From the NCBI GenBank assembly GCA_904373325.1, contig CAJFFP010000016.1, positions 1-64,000 of the forward strand: DNA of 64,000 nt, read 5' to 3'. A program made the position numbers and the translations under genes. The number at the start of each line of letters is the position of its first letter. The stretch's first letter is position 1. This stretch comes from Candidatus Gallimonas merdigallinarum. Lineage in GTDB: Bacteria > Bacillota > Clostridia > Christensenellales > Borkfalkiaceae. Shown in pieces: positions 16,901 to 24,073 of the stretch. The notes under the pieces are model-generated. The model was not told the origin of the DNA. It was given only the letters and a program-made list of their open reading frames with translations, and made no database searches.

Positions 16901-17502
16901 TGGTTTTCCGCCTCGTCCATACGCTGGACGAACACGGTGAGGTTGTCCTTCGCGTTTTCGAGCTTGCGCTCGATCTCGCCCTTCTGCGCCTTGAACTTCA
17001 TGACGCCCGTCGCCTCTTCAAAGATGGCGCGGCGGTCCTCGGGCTTGGCGTTCATGATCTGCTCGACCTTGCCCTGCCCGATGATGGAGTAGCCCTCCTT
17101 ACCGATGCCGACGCCGTGCAGAAGCGCGACGATGTCTTTGAGGCGGCAGGGCTGCATATTGAGCAGATACTCGCTCTCGCCCGAACGGTACAGGCGGCGG
17201 GTCATGGCGACTTCGTCGTACTCGATGTCGAACATTCTGTTCGCGTTGTCGAATACCAGCGTGACTTCGCAGTACGAGAGCGGACGGCGCGCCTCCGTGC
17301 CGCCGAAAATGACGTCCTGCATGGAAGAGCCGCGCAGGGTCTTGGCGGACTGCTCGCCGAGCACCCAACGCACCGCGTCGGCAACGTTGCTCTTGCCGCA
17401 GCCGTTGGGTCCGACGATGACGGTAACGCCGTCGTCGAATTTAATGGAGGTCTTGTCCGCGAAGGACTTGAACCCCACAAGTTGCATTTCCTTGAAATTC
17501 AT
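13903..17502 (-). CDS. smc: Chromosome segregation ATPase SMC
   Basis: Core of the SMC-ScpAB condensin. The 1199 residues are full length: ABC head half with Walker A GPNGCGKSN (31-39), long coiled coil, hinge domain around residues 515-660, second coiled coil, and the C-terminal head half with signature LSGGERAF and Walker B FCILDEIEAALDEAN. Its start overlaps the last four bases of rnc (ATGA), consistent with translational coupling in the plsX-rnc-smc(-ftsY) operon. The antisense frames of this gene contain long open stretches that come only from GC-rich codon use. Confidence 0.98.
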   Translation of the reverse strand: MNFKEMQLVGFKSFADKTSIKFDDGVTVIVGPNGCGKSNVADAVRWVLGEQSAKTLRGSSMQDVIFGGTEARRPLSYCEVTLVFDNANRMFDIEYDEVAMTRRLYRSGESEYLLNMQPCRLKDIVALLHGVGIGKEGYSIIGQGKVEQIMNAKPEDRRAIFEEATGVMKFKAQKGEIERKLENAKDNLTVFVQRMDEAENQLRPLEKQAETAKKFRAYSEELKHEEVNSYLVRFDNFAYETGKQREKIDDATRRLTAVEERLSAIDTEEEEGRAAIAKADDNLRSLNEKLRLFEVGMEHKTGEAKVIGERIASFRRQLQTAADDVEYSLRRTQEIDALTASGAARAEKNEKRAKQIGAECAELEKKLREADARVVAFDRISDEKRASELSSVESLADVRANVGSLSARHDAVSERIGEVKEAIGKADARRTEYERQLADCRKDKAACAAFLDGKPAREAALTGDIADLRRSRQKLTEDIVDCNTSIANLNNNLEMYVNLKNRFDGYRDSVRRLQLTAQKDPEIGKRIRGAIADIVRTEKQYEVAIETAIGGAMQNLVTATQDDARYLIEYLKRTGGGIVTFLPVDAMRPRGNGRDVQAALREEGALGLADELVSYDPYYSNIVKYLLDNTLICDTIGNATRIAKKYPRAFKLVTLDGDTIASSGAMTGGSRRRESGNLLAGERHIKECEEGIARKKATLEKLKAALADCEQELEAAEGAYEKFRIKVQEETAAFAALSQREATLEGLAQDAANDRAEYDALLERLTRTADDLSREVLSSEENEELLNKIRSEAAAESSARQAEGEKLRAERDGLSRRLSELRVEEAAIASARQADDESAVRMREERATLLKKVEDTRAAMAETQARIEQLKRDEEKVALTEDEQKTVAALRARLTEVETEKRAVSEKQAGLSEEKRGLLTQQMTLGEIKHTCELEISRAEVSLENMKQRIDEAYGLTYESAQELRDENYDISQASTRINSLKHRIASLGAINQNAEEDYDNLLARYTEMQTQREDLDKGIEDLMSVLDQLKAEMQKKFDDGFNEINENFTKIFRELFGGGKAEMQLDYTDCDDPLNAGIEIVACPPGKKLTKISLLSGGERAFTAIAILFAILKSRPMPFCILDEIEAALDEANVDRFAKYLKKFSKDTQFIVITHRKPTMNQADVLFGVTMEEKGVSKIVSVKLSEVEARLGGDTVMA

Positions 17503-18140
17503 GGTTGCGATAGTATCCCGTACAAAATTTTTGCCGCGGCAACTTCTGCCGCCTTTTTGTTTGCGCCCGCGCCCTGCGCCTCTCTGCCGAGCGCGCGCAC
17601 CGTGCTTTTATATCCGTTTTCCGCAGCTTCCGTCTCGTAGACGGGCGTCGCGTGTTCGTATTTCTGTACAAGCTCCTGCAAGGCGGATTTGAAGTTCTCC
17701 GGCTCGGTCTCCTCCAACGTGCGGGCAAGAAACGCCTTTGCCGCGCTCATGCCGCCGTCCAGATAGATCGCGCCGACCGCCGCCTCGAAGAGGTTGGAAG
17801 CCGTCTTGCCGCGCAGCGCGTCCGCGCCGCCCGCATAGTGCAGAAAGCGCATCAGCCCGACGCGCCCCTCCGCGCGTTCGAGCGCGCCCTTGGAGACGTA
17901 CCGCTTTCTCAGCTCCGTCAGCGTTCCCTCGCGCGCGTCCACGTCGCGGTACAGCTTTTCGGTGACGAGCAGTTCCACAACGGCGTCGCCGAGAAATTCC
18001 AGCCGCTCGTTGCTCACCTCTCCGCTGTTTACGAGCGACGCGTGCGTCAGGCACGTTTTCAGCAGTTCACGATCGGAAAACGCATACCCGAGCGCCCGTT
18101 CCGCCGCCGCAAGCTCCTCTTCCCGCCATGCGGCGCTCAT
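17499..18140 (-). CDS. rnc: Ribonuclease III
   Basis: Double-strand-specific endoribonuclease that matures rRNA and structured mRNAs. The 213 residues comprise the RNase III domain with the signature ERLEFLGDAVVELLVT (catalytic Glu/Asp block) and a C-terminal dsRBD (DFKSALQELVQKYEHATPVY ... AAEVAAAKILY). Its ATG shares one base with the plsX stop codon (TAATG). Given the long hairpins between genes in this window, RNase III is a candidate processor of those transcripts, but that is inference. Confidence 0.97.
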   Translation of the reverse strand: MSAAWREEELAAAERALGYAFSDRELLKTCLTHASLVNSGEVSNERLEFLGDAVVELLVTEKLYRDVDAREGTLTELRKRYVSKGALERAEGRVGLMRFLHYAGGADALRGKTASNLFEAAVGAIYLDGGMSAAKAFLARTLEETEPENFKSALQELVQKYEHATPVYETEAAENGYKSTVRALGREAQGAGANKKAAEVAAAKILYGILSQP

Positions 18141-19156
18141 TATTCCGCCTCGCTTTCCGCGGAGAACATCTGTTCCAGCGTGGGGATCAGCCCGCCGCGG
18201 TATGCGTCGATCGCCTGAAAGACGGACTGTTTGACGGAAAACGCCTTGGAAGATCCGTGCGATTTGATGACGACCTTTTTCAGCCCGAGAAATACCGAGC
18301 CGCCGAAGCGGGAATAATCGAGCGCGCGCGCCAATCCCTTGACGGGTTTGCGCGCGAACAGATAGCTGATCTTGCTGCCGAGCGAGCGCGTGAATTCCTT
18401 TTTGAGCATGGAGGCGACCGTCTTGCCGCAGCCCTCGATGGCTTTGAGCGCAACGTTGCCCGAGAAACCGTCCGAAACGACGACGTCCACGTCGCCGTAC
18501 ATAATGTCGCGCCCCTCCACGTTGCCCGCGAAGTGAATCCCCTTCGTCTCTTTGAGGAGCTGGTGCGCCTCCTGATGGAGCGGGTCGCCCTTATGCTCCT
18601 CCGTGCCGTTGGTCAGAAGCCCGACGCGCGGCTCTTTCACGCCGTACGCGGCTTTGGCGTACGCGGACGCCATGACGCCGAACTGCGCCAGATAGGCGGG
18701 CTTGCACTCGGCGTTCGCGCCGCAGTCACACAGAAGGGTGATCTCGCCGCGCACGTTGGGAATGCCGGGGCAGAGCGCGGGGCGCATGACCCCTTTGAGC
18801 CGCCCGACGAACATGATGCCGCCCGTGAGCACCGCGCCCGTGGAACCTGCCGAGACGAATCCACCCGCCTCGGGGTCGTTTTTAAGCATATTCAGCCCGA
18901 CGACGAGCGAACTGTCGCGCTTGGCGCGCACGGCTTGGGTCGGCACGTCGTCGTTGGTGATGACCTGCGTGCAGGCGACGACCTCCACGCGGGAAGCGTC
19001 GTATGTGTATTTTTCCAATTCGTGATTGACGAGAGCCTCGTCGCCCGTCAGAACGACCTTGAAATCGGGACGTTCTTTCACGGCGTCGAGCGCGCCTTTT
19101 ACGATCTCGGCGGGGGCGTTGTCGCCGCCCATTGCGTCTACGATGATTTTCAGCAT
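18140..19156 (-). CDS. plsX: Phosphate acyltransferase PlsX
   Basis: Converts acyl-ACP to acyl phosphate, the first step of phosphatidic acid synthesis with PlsY. The 338 residues show the family opening MLKIIVDAMGGDNAP and internal blocks ASAYAKAAYG, NGTEEHKG and DGFSGNVALK. The start at 19156 follows GGGGAGATAAAT; an upstream in-frame extension would run through the promoter. First gene of plsX-rnc-smc. fabD/fabG/acpP, often adjacent, are not here. Confidence 0.97.
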   Translation of the reverse strand: MLKIIVDAMGGDNAPAEIVKGALDAVKERPDFKVVLTGDEALVNHELEKYTYDASRVEVVACTQVITNDDVPTQAVRAKRDSSLVVGLNMLKNDPEAGGFVSAGSTGAVLTGGIMFVGRLKGVMRPALCPGIPNVRGEITLLCDCGANAECKPAYLAQFGVMASAYAKAAYGVKEPRVGLLTNGTEEHKGDPLHQEAHQLLKETKGIHFAGNVEGRDIMYGDVDVVVSDGFSGNVALKAIEGCGKTVASMLKKEFTRSLGSKISYLFARKPVKGLARALDYSRFGGSVFLGLKKVVIKSHGSSKAFSVKQSVFQAIDAYRGGLIPTLEQMFSAESEAE

Positions 19157-19193
19157 ATATTTATCTCCCCGAAAAGACAATAATCCATTTGGT

Positions 19194-19222
19194 ATTATAA
19201 CAGATTTCCCCGCAAAAAACAA
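19194..19222 (-). promoter_or_regulatory. Promoter of plsX-rnc-smc
   Basis: Minus strand TTGTTT (19222-19217), 17-bp spacer, TATAAT (19199-19194), about 38 bp upstream of the plsX start. No FapR-like operator was recognised. Confidence 0.7.
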
Positions 19223-19274
19223 TCGTCTTGACGATATTTCCCCCTGTTTTCGTATATTTTTGAACGATTGGACA

Positions 19275-19314
19275 GAAAAAAGCGCGCCGCCGCGAAATTT
19301 TCGCGGCGGCGCGC
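19275..19314 (-). terminator. Intrinsic terminator of the CDF transporter gene
   Basis: GCGCGCCGCCGCGAAAA/TTTCGCGGCGGCGCGC followed by TTTTTT on the minus strand, 35 bp after the stop codon. It separates this gene from plsX. Confidence 0.9.
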
Positions 19315-19348
19315 AGCTCAAAAGAAAGAATTTTCCGCAAAATCCGCG

Positions 19349-20470
19349 TTACTCCCGTTCCACCGTGACGGACGGCTCGTAGTCGCCGAAAATGCGGACG
19401 GCGCGCTCGGCGTCGTTTTTCAGCTCCGAATCTTTGACGGGGCAGTCGAAGGGAATGCCCAGCTCGAACACGACTTTGTTTTTCGCGCCGCGCACAAGGC
19501 GGAAATCGTGCAGGTTCACGCCCTCCGCCAGCCCCTCCACCGCGGCGCGCACGCGCGATTCCAGCTCCTTCGCCTCCTCGTCGTCCAACATGACGGGGTC
19601 GAGGTGCAGCGTCAGAGAGACGCCCGTTTCGGCGAGCACCTTGCGTTCCAGCCCGTCGAGCGTCTCGTGCGAGGCGAGCGCGGGCAGGCGGGCGTCCATT
19701 TCGGCGTGCGCCGTCGCGAACGTGACCCCCTTCCCGTAGCCGTAAATTTTCAGATCGTGTACGCCGAGAATGCCATCCCCCGCGAGCAGAATTTCGCGCA
19801 CGCGCCTGACGAGCGTTTCGTCGGGCGCCTGACCCAACAGTTTGGAACCCGCCTCTTTCAGCACGCACGCGCCCTGCCACAGAATGAACAGCGCAACCGC
19901 AATGCCGACGTAGCCGTCCGCCTTCCACGGCGTGTACGTCGAAAGCACCATGCCGAGCACGACGGCGAGCGAGGCGACGCAGTCGCACGCGCTGTCCGTT
20001 GCCGCCGCCCGCAACGTATCCGAATCCAGCCGCCGCGCGCCGACGCGGTAAAAGAGGAACATTCCCGCCTTGACGAGCACGGAGCCGCCCAGAACGACGT
20101 ACAGCCACCAGACGCTCTCGCTGACCGCGCCCGATGCGATGGTTTCGACCGATTCGCGCAGCAGTTCCACGGCGAGCGCGAGCACTAAAAAGGCGATGAT
20201 CATGGACGCGACGTATTCAATCCGTCTGTGCCCGTACGGGTGTTCGCGGTCGGCGGGTTTTTCCGCCACGCGGAAGGAGACGAGGGAGACCGCGCTCGAA
20301 CCGCAGTCGCTTAAATTGTTGATGCCGTCCGCCACGACGGACACAAGCCCCGCGATTGCGCCCGCCGCGATCTTTGCCGCCGCAAGAATGAGGTTGCAGA
20401 CGATGCCGACGGCGCTCACGCGCTGCCCCGCCGCCCCGTTTTTTCTGTGATTTTTCTCCATATCTTCCAT
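19349..20470 (-). CDS. CDF-family divalent cation exporter, manganese-type signature
   Basis: Membrane cation/proton antiporter of the cation diffusion facilitator family, 373 residues with about six helices and a C-terminal cytoplasmic domain. The TM2 motif reads NNLSD (NxxxD) and TM5 reads DSACD (DxxxD), a combination associated with Mn-CDF members rather than the HxxxD of zinc exporters. The conserved HPYGHRRIEY block lies between TM2 and TM3. The first Met (MEDMEK) at 20470 is seven bases from the -10 box, so the mRNA is probably leaderless; a second Met three codons on is possible. Divergent from the mazF side. Confidence 0.88.
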   Translation of the reverse strand: MEDMEKNHRKNGAAGQRVSAVGIVCNLILAAAKIAAGAIAGLVSVVADGINNLSDCGSSAVSLVSFRVAEKPADREHPYGHRRIEYVASMIIAFLVLALAVELLRESVETIASGAVSESVWWLYVVLGGSVLVKAGMFLFYRVGARRLDSDTLRAAATDSACDCVASLAVVLGMVLSTYTPWKADGYVGIAVALFILWQGACVLKEAGSKLLGQAPDETLVRRVREILLAGDGILGVHDLKIYGYGKGVTFATAHAEMDARLPALASHETLDGLERKVLAETGVSLTLHLDPVMLDDEEAKELESRVRAAVEGLAEGVNLHDFRLVRGAKNKVVFELGIPFDCPVKDSELKNDAERAVRIFGDYEPSVTVERE

Positions 20471-20477
20471 ACACGAT

Positions 20478-20506
20478 ATTATACGCCGATAGGGCGCGCC
20501 TGTCAA
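20478..20506 (-). promoter_or_regulatory. Consensus promoter of the CDF exporter
   Basis: Minus strand TTGACA (20506-20501), 17-bp spacer, TATAAT (20483-20478), a full consensus match. The expected start site falls at about 20471, at the start codon. Confidence 0.88.
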
Positions 20507-20518
20507 ACGCGGACGGCG

Positions 20519-21012
20519 TATACTGTAAGGGAAAAATACGGACCACGCCTTTGGCGGAATCTTTTCGGCAGCTTTTTGCTCATCTTCCTTGCAATACGCT
20601 TGTATAGCTGCGTCATCGCGTCGCGGCAAAACGTATTTTGCGGGTGATTCGGCAAAGCCGAACACCGCGCCTTATGCGTTTGCCGCTCCTTTTTCTCAAA
20701 ATTCTTTCAAAAAGAATTTTGAGAAGGAAATAAGGTGAACGCCAAAGGTGCGAAGCAATCAAAAGCGGCAAGATGAGCGGTCAGACAAGGTGAGGGACGC
20801 TTTATGCGCATCGGCACGGTGTGCCGTGCGCGCGTCCCGAACTAAGGTTTTTGCTTTTTCAGCGCAAAAACCGTGCCCGAGGCGGCGCTTTCCCTTGGCG
20901 CCGCCGAGAAAAGCCCGCAGTTCGTGCCGTGTGGCACGGGCAAGGGTTTCAACAAAGTATGAACGCACAGTTTCCGCTTTTGATCGGGTTCGTATTGCTC
21001 CCTTACAGTATA
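20519..21012. repeat. Element G, mosaic repeat with 22-bp terminal inverted repeats
   Basis: TATACTGTAAGGGA-aa-AATACG at 20519-20540 is repeated inverted at 20991-21012 (CGTATT-gc-TCCCTTACAGTATA), bounding 494 bp like a MITE. Inside are the hairpins TTCGGC-aa-AGCCGAA, GCCGCTCCTTTTTCTC then CTCAAAATTCTTT/AAAGAATTTTGAG, CGGCACGG/CCGTGC, and GGTTTTTGC/GCAAAAACC. They correspond in order to modules of elements C, I and K with different stem sequences. Apparent reading frames inside do not resemble proteins. It fills the gap between the exporter and mazF. Confidence 0.75.
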
Positions 21013-21120
21013 AAAGCGCGGAAACCCGTCAACAATCAGAGCGGTGAGCGCGGTGCGGAACAGGAATCGGCAGCCGATACATACAATGGTAAGGAACCGG
21101 CTCACCAAAGAGGGAAAATT

Positions 21121-21480
21121 ATGATCGTAAAACGCGGAGAACTCTATTATGCCGACCTCTCCCCCGTGGTGGGGAGCGAACAGGGCGGCGTGCGCCCCGT
21201 TCTGGTGGTGCAGAACGATACGGGCAACAAATATTCCCCCACCGTGATCGCCGCGGCAGTGACGAGCAAAATCAACAAGGCGCGGCTGCCGACGCACATT
21301 GAGCTGCCTTCCGCGTTCGGACTTGCCAAAGACAGCGTGATCTTACTCGAACAGATCCGCACCATCGATAAAAAGCGGCTGATGAGCCGCATCGGCGAGC
21401 TTCCGCCCGCGACGATGCGCCGCGTAAACCGCGCCATTCTGATCAGCCTCGGCTTTGAGGATAACCTGCACACTTCTTAA
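21121..21480 (+). CDS. mazF: MazF/PemK-type endoribonuclease toxin (NdoA-like)
   Basis: Sequence-specific mRNA interferase of the MazF family, 119 residues, very similar in layout to Bacillus Ndo[33 protein letters not shown] at the N-terminus (positions 5-36 by ends) and the [16 protein letters not shown] block towards the C-terminus. The start at 21121 has only a purine-rich AGAGGG upstream. No MazE-like antitoxin frame precedes it; element G lies immediately upstream. Firmicute mazF usually follows mazE near alr, so this copy is displaced or the antitoxin is encoded elsewhere. Confidence 0.92.
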   Translation: MIVKRGELYYADLSPVVGSEQGGVRPVLVVQNDTGNKYSPTVIAAAVTSKINKARLPTHIELPSAFGLAKDSVILLEQIRTIDKKRLMSRIGELPPATMRRVNRAILISLGFEDNLHTS

Positions 21481-21488
21481 AATGCAGC

Positions 21489-21522
21489 GCCGCCGCGCCG
21501 TGCAAACGCACGGCGCGGCGGC
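21489..21522. terminator. 15-bp hairpin between convergent mazF and citrate synthase genes
   Basis: GCCGCCGCGCCGTGC-aaac-GCACGGCGCGGCGGC. Only a short T stretch follows on the minus strand (TGCATTTT) and none on the plus strand, so termination efficiency is uncertain. Confidence 0.6.
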
Positions 21523-21563
21523 AGATATCGTTCAGATCGCATATGTTACGGCGCGGACACGCA

Positions 21564-22946
21564 TCACTTGCGTTCCTTCATCGGCACATATGCGCGGCGT
21601 TCGGAAACGCTCTCGTATGCGGGGCGGATGATCTTGCCCGCGTTGACAAGCTCTTCCATGCGATGCGCGCTCCAACCGGAAATGCGCGCAATGGCGAAGA
21701 TGGGCGTGAACAGCTCGACGGGGATATTCAGCATGGTATAGGCAAAGCCGCTGTAAAAATCGACGTTCGCCGAAACGCCCTTGTAGATTTTGCGCTTTTT
21801 GGCGATGATCTCGGGCGCAAGCTCCTCCACCTTGGTGTAGAGCGCGTACTCCTCGCCCATGCCCTTTTCGTCGGCGAGCTTGGCGACGAACTCTTTGAAG
21901 ATCTTCGCGCGCGGATCAGAGATGGAATACACGGCGTGACCAAGCCCGTAGATCAGCCCCGCGCCGTCGAACGCCTTGCCGTCCACGAGCGCTTCGAGGT
22001 ATCCCGCCACCTGCTTTTCGTCGCGGGTATCGATGCGCTTTTTCATATCGTCGAACATCTGCATGACGCGGATATTCGCGCCGCCGTGGCGCGGACCTTT
22101 GAGCGAGCCGAGCGCCGCGGTGATCGCCGAATATGTATCCGTTCCCGAAGAAGTGACGACGTGCGTGGTGAACGACGAGTTATTGCCGCCGCCGTGCTCG
22201 GCGTGGAGCACGAGCGCCATATCCAGAACGCTTGCTTCGAGCTGGGTATATTTGCAGTCCTGCCGCAGCATATACAGGATATTTTCCGCCATGGAGAGGT
22301 CGGTGCGCGGGCGGTGAATGACGAGCGAATCGTTGTTTTTATAGAAGTTCGCCGCCGCATAGCTGTACACCGCGAAAATGGGAAATTCCGCAATGAGCTG
22401 CAAGCACTGCCGCATGACGTTTTCGGGCGAGGTGTCGTTGGGGTGCGGGTCGTACGGGAAGAGCGCCAGCACGCACCGCATGAGGGAGTTCATCATGTCG
22501 AGCGAGGGCGACTTCATAATGACGTCGCGCACGAAGTTCTTGGGCAGGGTGTAAAATTCGCCGAGGAGCTTGCGGAAGGAGCGCAGCTCGCGCGCGTTGG
22601 GGAGCTTGCCCGTGAGCAGGAGATAGGTCGTCTCCTCGAAGCCGAACCGCTTATCCTTCAAAAAGCCGCGGATGAGTTCGTTGACGTCGTACCCGCGGTA
22701 ATACAGCTCGCCGTCCACGGGAACGCGCTTGCCGTCCACCACTTCCATCGACTTGATCTCGGAAATCTCCGTAAGCCCCGCGAGGACGCCCTTGCCGTCC
22801 AGATCGCGCAGCCCCTTCTTCACGTCGTACTGCTCGTAATACTTGGGATCGATGCGGCACGCGTCCACACACTGACGGGTCAGCCCGCCGATTTTGACCC
22901 ATTCGTCTTTCGTCAGAAAATAATCGTCTCTTTCGCTGAATGCCAT
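21564..22946 (-). CDS. Citrate synthase
   Basis: Condenses acetyl-CoA with oxaloacetate to give citrate, feeding glutamate synthesis in an otherwise partial TCA cycle. The 460-residue product carries the catalytic segments HAEHGGGNNSS (His), GLGHAVY (His) and NVDFYSGFAY (Asp). It has an N-terminal extension of about 60 residues compared with short bacterial forms, as in several clostridial citrate synthases. The gene is monocistronic with its own promoter at 22996-23024. gltA or citZ names are used for such genes; which applies is not decided here. Confidence 0.94.
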   Translation of the reverse strand: MAFSERDDYFLTKDEWVKIGGLTRQCVDACRIDPKYYEQYDVKKGLRDLDGKGVLAGLTEISEIKSMEVVDGKRVPVDGELYYRGYDVNELIRGFLKDKRFGFEETTYLLLTGKLPNARELRSFRKLLGEFYTLPKNFVRDVIMKSPSLDMMNSLMRCVLALFPYDPHPNDTSPENVMRQCLQLIAEFPIFAVYSYAAANFYKNNDSLVIHRPRTDLSMAENILYMLRQDCKYTQLEASVLDMALVLHAEHGGGNNSSFTTHVVTSSGTDTYSAITAALGSLKGPRHGGANIRVMQMFDDMKKRIDTRDEKQVAGYLEALVDGKAFDGAGLIYGLGHAVYSISDPRAKIFKEFVAKLADEKGMGEEYALYTKVEELAPEIIAKKRKIYKGVSANVDFYSGFAYTMLNIPVELFTPIFAIARISGWSAHRMEELVNAGKIIRPAYESVSERRAYVPMKERK

Positions 22947-22995
22947 TTTGCCTCCTTTCGCACCGCGGTGCGCGGCCTTGAATCTTTCGGTTTAA

Positions 22996-23024
22996 ATTAT
23001 ACTATTTTTTTGAAAAAATGTCAA
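22996..23024 (-). promoter_or_regulatory. Consensus promoter of the citrate synthase gene
   Basis: Minus strand TTGACA (23024-23019), 17-bp AT-rich spacer, TATAAT (23001-22996), giving a leader of about 43 nt with AAAGGAGG before the start. The remaining 200 bp up to 23230 is AT-rich with no recognised feature. Confidence 0.87.
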
Positions 23025-23230
23025 ATCGGGGAACCGCGTGCATAAATTTTCCAGCCTGATTTCACAAAACTTTTACAAAATAGCGCACTTTTTGTCGAAA
23101 AATGATGAATTTTGAAAACGATAAAACAACCGTGGCGGACAAAATCCGCCGCGGCAAACCATAAAATGCGCTTATAATTCGGGGGCGCGTACAACGCCGC
23201 GCCGCCCGAAACCGTTTTTAAAAGCGCGGG

Positions 23231-23461
23231 TTACAGGTCTTTGAGGTGCTCGTACAGATCATTGAGATCGCGCTCGATTTCGTCGAACCGCGCCTCGGAA
23301 AGATCGTACCCGCGCTCAGATTTCCGCCACGCCGCGCACGTCGCGCCGCCTTCCGTGAGCGTTTCCGATTCCGTGCAGTAGAGCTGTTTTTTGCGGCAGA
23401 AGCCCCAATGAATGCAGATATAGAGCGGCTTGCACGCGCCGCAGGTCTTACAGGTCCTCAT
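23231..23461 (-). CDS. Small cysteine-rich protein, second gene of the XRE-linked pair
   Basis: Unrecognised 76-residue protein. Seven Cys (4, 7, 10, 16, 22, 29, 42) are concentrated in the first half, the first in a CKTCGAC arrangement, and suggest a metal-binding knuckle. The C-terminal half is acidic and helical (FDEIERDLNDLYEHL). The ATG overlaps the upstream gene by 14 bp and has GGGGAG four bases before it, so the pair is translationally linked. Such small Cys-rich proteins occur near phage-type regulators in Clostridia, but no specific family is assigned. Confidence 0.6.
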   Translation of the reverse strand: MRTCKTCGACKPLYICIHWGFCRKKQLYCTESETLTEGGATCAAWRKSERGYDLSEARFDEIERDLNDLYEHLKDL

Positions 23462-23723
23462 CGGTCTCCCCTTCCCGTTCCGCCTCGATCACCTTGCGCA
23501 CCTCGGAGATCTCCGTCAGAAGATCGCTCAGATAAAACCGCAGCAGGCGCGTGCTTTTCCTGCGGTGATCCGCCGGACAGTACTCCCCGCACCCGTCGTG
23601 AATGCCCACGTTCTCATCGCGCTTTCTGCACCGCCCGAACCGTGTTTTGCGGTAGCAGGTCGTCTCTTTCACGTAATACCTGTCCATGTGCTTGCACCGA
23701 TAACACCGATTTTTTTCTTCCAT
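23448..23723 (-). CDS. Small cysteine-rich zinc-ribbon-like protein, first gene of the XRE-linked pair
   Basis: Unrecognised 91-residue protein with CYRC (7-10), Cys23, Cys32 and CGEYC (45-49), a probable two-site zinc or disulfide fold. A charged helical tail follows (ISEVRKVIEAEREGETDEDL). The start MEEKNR at 23723 follows GGAGGTAAAGAC; a longer frame to 23765 would cross the promoter and operator. Transcribed divergently from the XRE regulator through a promoter whose spacer is the operator 23750-23766. Confidence 0.65.
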   Translation of the reverse strand: MEEKNRCYRCKHMDRYYVKETTCYRKTRFGRCRKRDENVGIHDGCGEYCPADHRRKSTRLLRFYLSDLLTEISEVRKVIEAEREGETDEDL

Positions 23724-23742
23724 GTCTTTACCTCCATGAATA

Positions 23743-23772
23743 ATTATATTGTGCCCGTTGGGCACAAGTCAA
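23743..23772 (-). promoter_or_regulatory. Promoter of the Cys-rich pair
   Basis: Minus strand TTGACT (23772-23767), 18-bp spacer, TATAAT (23748-23743). The spacer contains the whole palindrome TGTGCCCGTTGGGCACA, so a bound repressor would block polymerase. Confidence 0.8.
23750..23766. promoter_or_regulatory. Operator 1, perfect TGTGCCC-gtt-GGGCACA palindrome
   Basis: 17-bp palindrome between -35 and -10 of the minus-strand promoter. Likely bound by the XRE-family protein encoded 55 bp away. Confidence 0.75.
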
Positions 23773-23778
23773 GCGATA

Positions 23779-23800
23779 TGTGCCCATTGGGTACTATAAT
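23779..23800 (+). promoter_or_regulatory. Operator 2 and -10 box of the xre gene
   Basis: TGTGCCC-att-GGGTAC (23779-23794) is an imperfect copy of operator 1. It directly abuts TATAAT (23795-23800), the probable -10 of the regulator gene; the -35 is poor. Autoregulation is the obvious reading. Confidence 0.65.
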
Positions 23801-23820
23801 GAAAAAAATCGGAGCAAACG

Positions 23821-24030
23821 ATGATTACACTCGACCAGATACAGGAAAAACTCATTGAAGCGATCCGGCGGAGCGGTTTGACGCAAAGCGAAATCGCGCG
23901 GCGGCTGGGCGTTTCCCACACGCAGGTTTCCCGCTATGTGCACGGGCACAAAATGCCCGCGCTTGATACATTCGCAAATCTCTGTAAAATCCTCGATCTG
24001 GACGCAAACGAAATTCTTTGCATCAATTAA
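23821..24030 (+). CDS. XRE-family HTH transcriptional regulator
   Basis: Compact 69-residue phage Cro/CI-type regulator that is essentially one HTH domain: GLTQSEIARRLGVSHTQVSRY is the helix-turn-helix (about 19-39), followed by MPALDTFANLCKILDLDANEIL. No sensor domain is present. GGAG precedes the ATG. It is divergent from two Cys-rich small genes and probably controls both directions through operators 1 and 2. Confidence 0.9.
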   Translation: MITLDQIQEKLIEAIRRSGLTQSEIARRLGVSHTQVSRYVHGHKMPALDTFANLCKILDLDANEILCIN

Positions 24031-24059
24031 AATCCCGCGCAAGTTGCGCGGGATTTTTT
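24030..24059 (+). terminator. Intrinsic terminator of the xre gene
   Basis: AATCCCGCGC-aagtt-GCGCGGGATT then TTTT, starting at the stop codon. Confidence 0.85.
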
Positions 24060-24073
24060 GATGAAAGTCTGTT

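Noticed and set aside
14851..17640. Open frame of about 930 codons antisense to smc, and similar long antisense frames opposite tig, recJ, relA and others
   Set aside because: GC-rich codon use leaves the complementary frames open; their translations are Arg/Leu/Ala-rich without any family motif, while the opposite strand encodes clear full-length housekeeping proteins.
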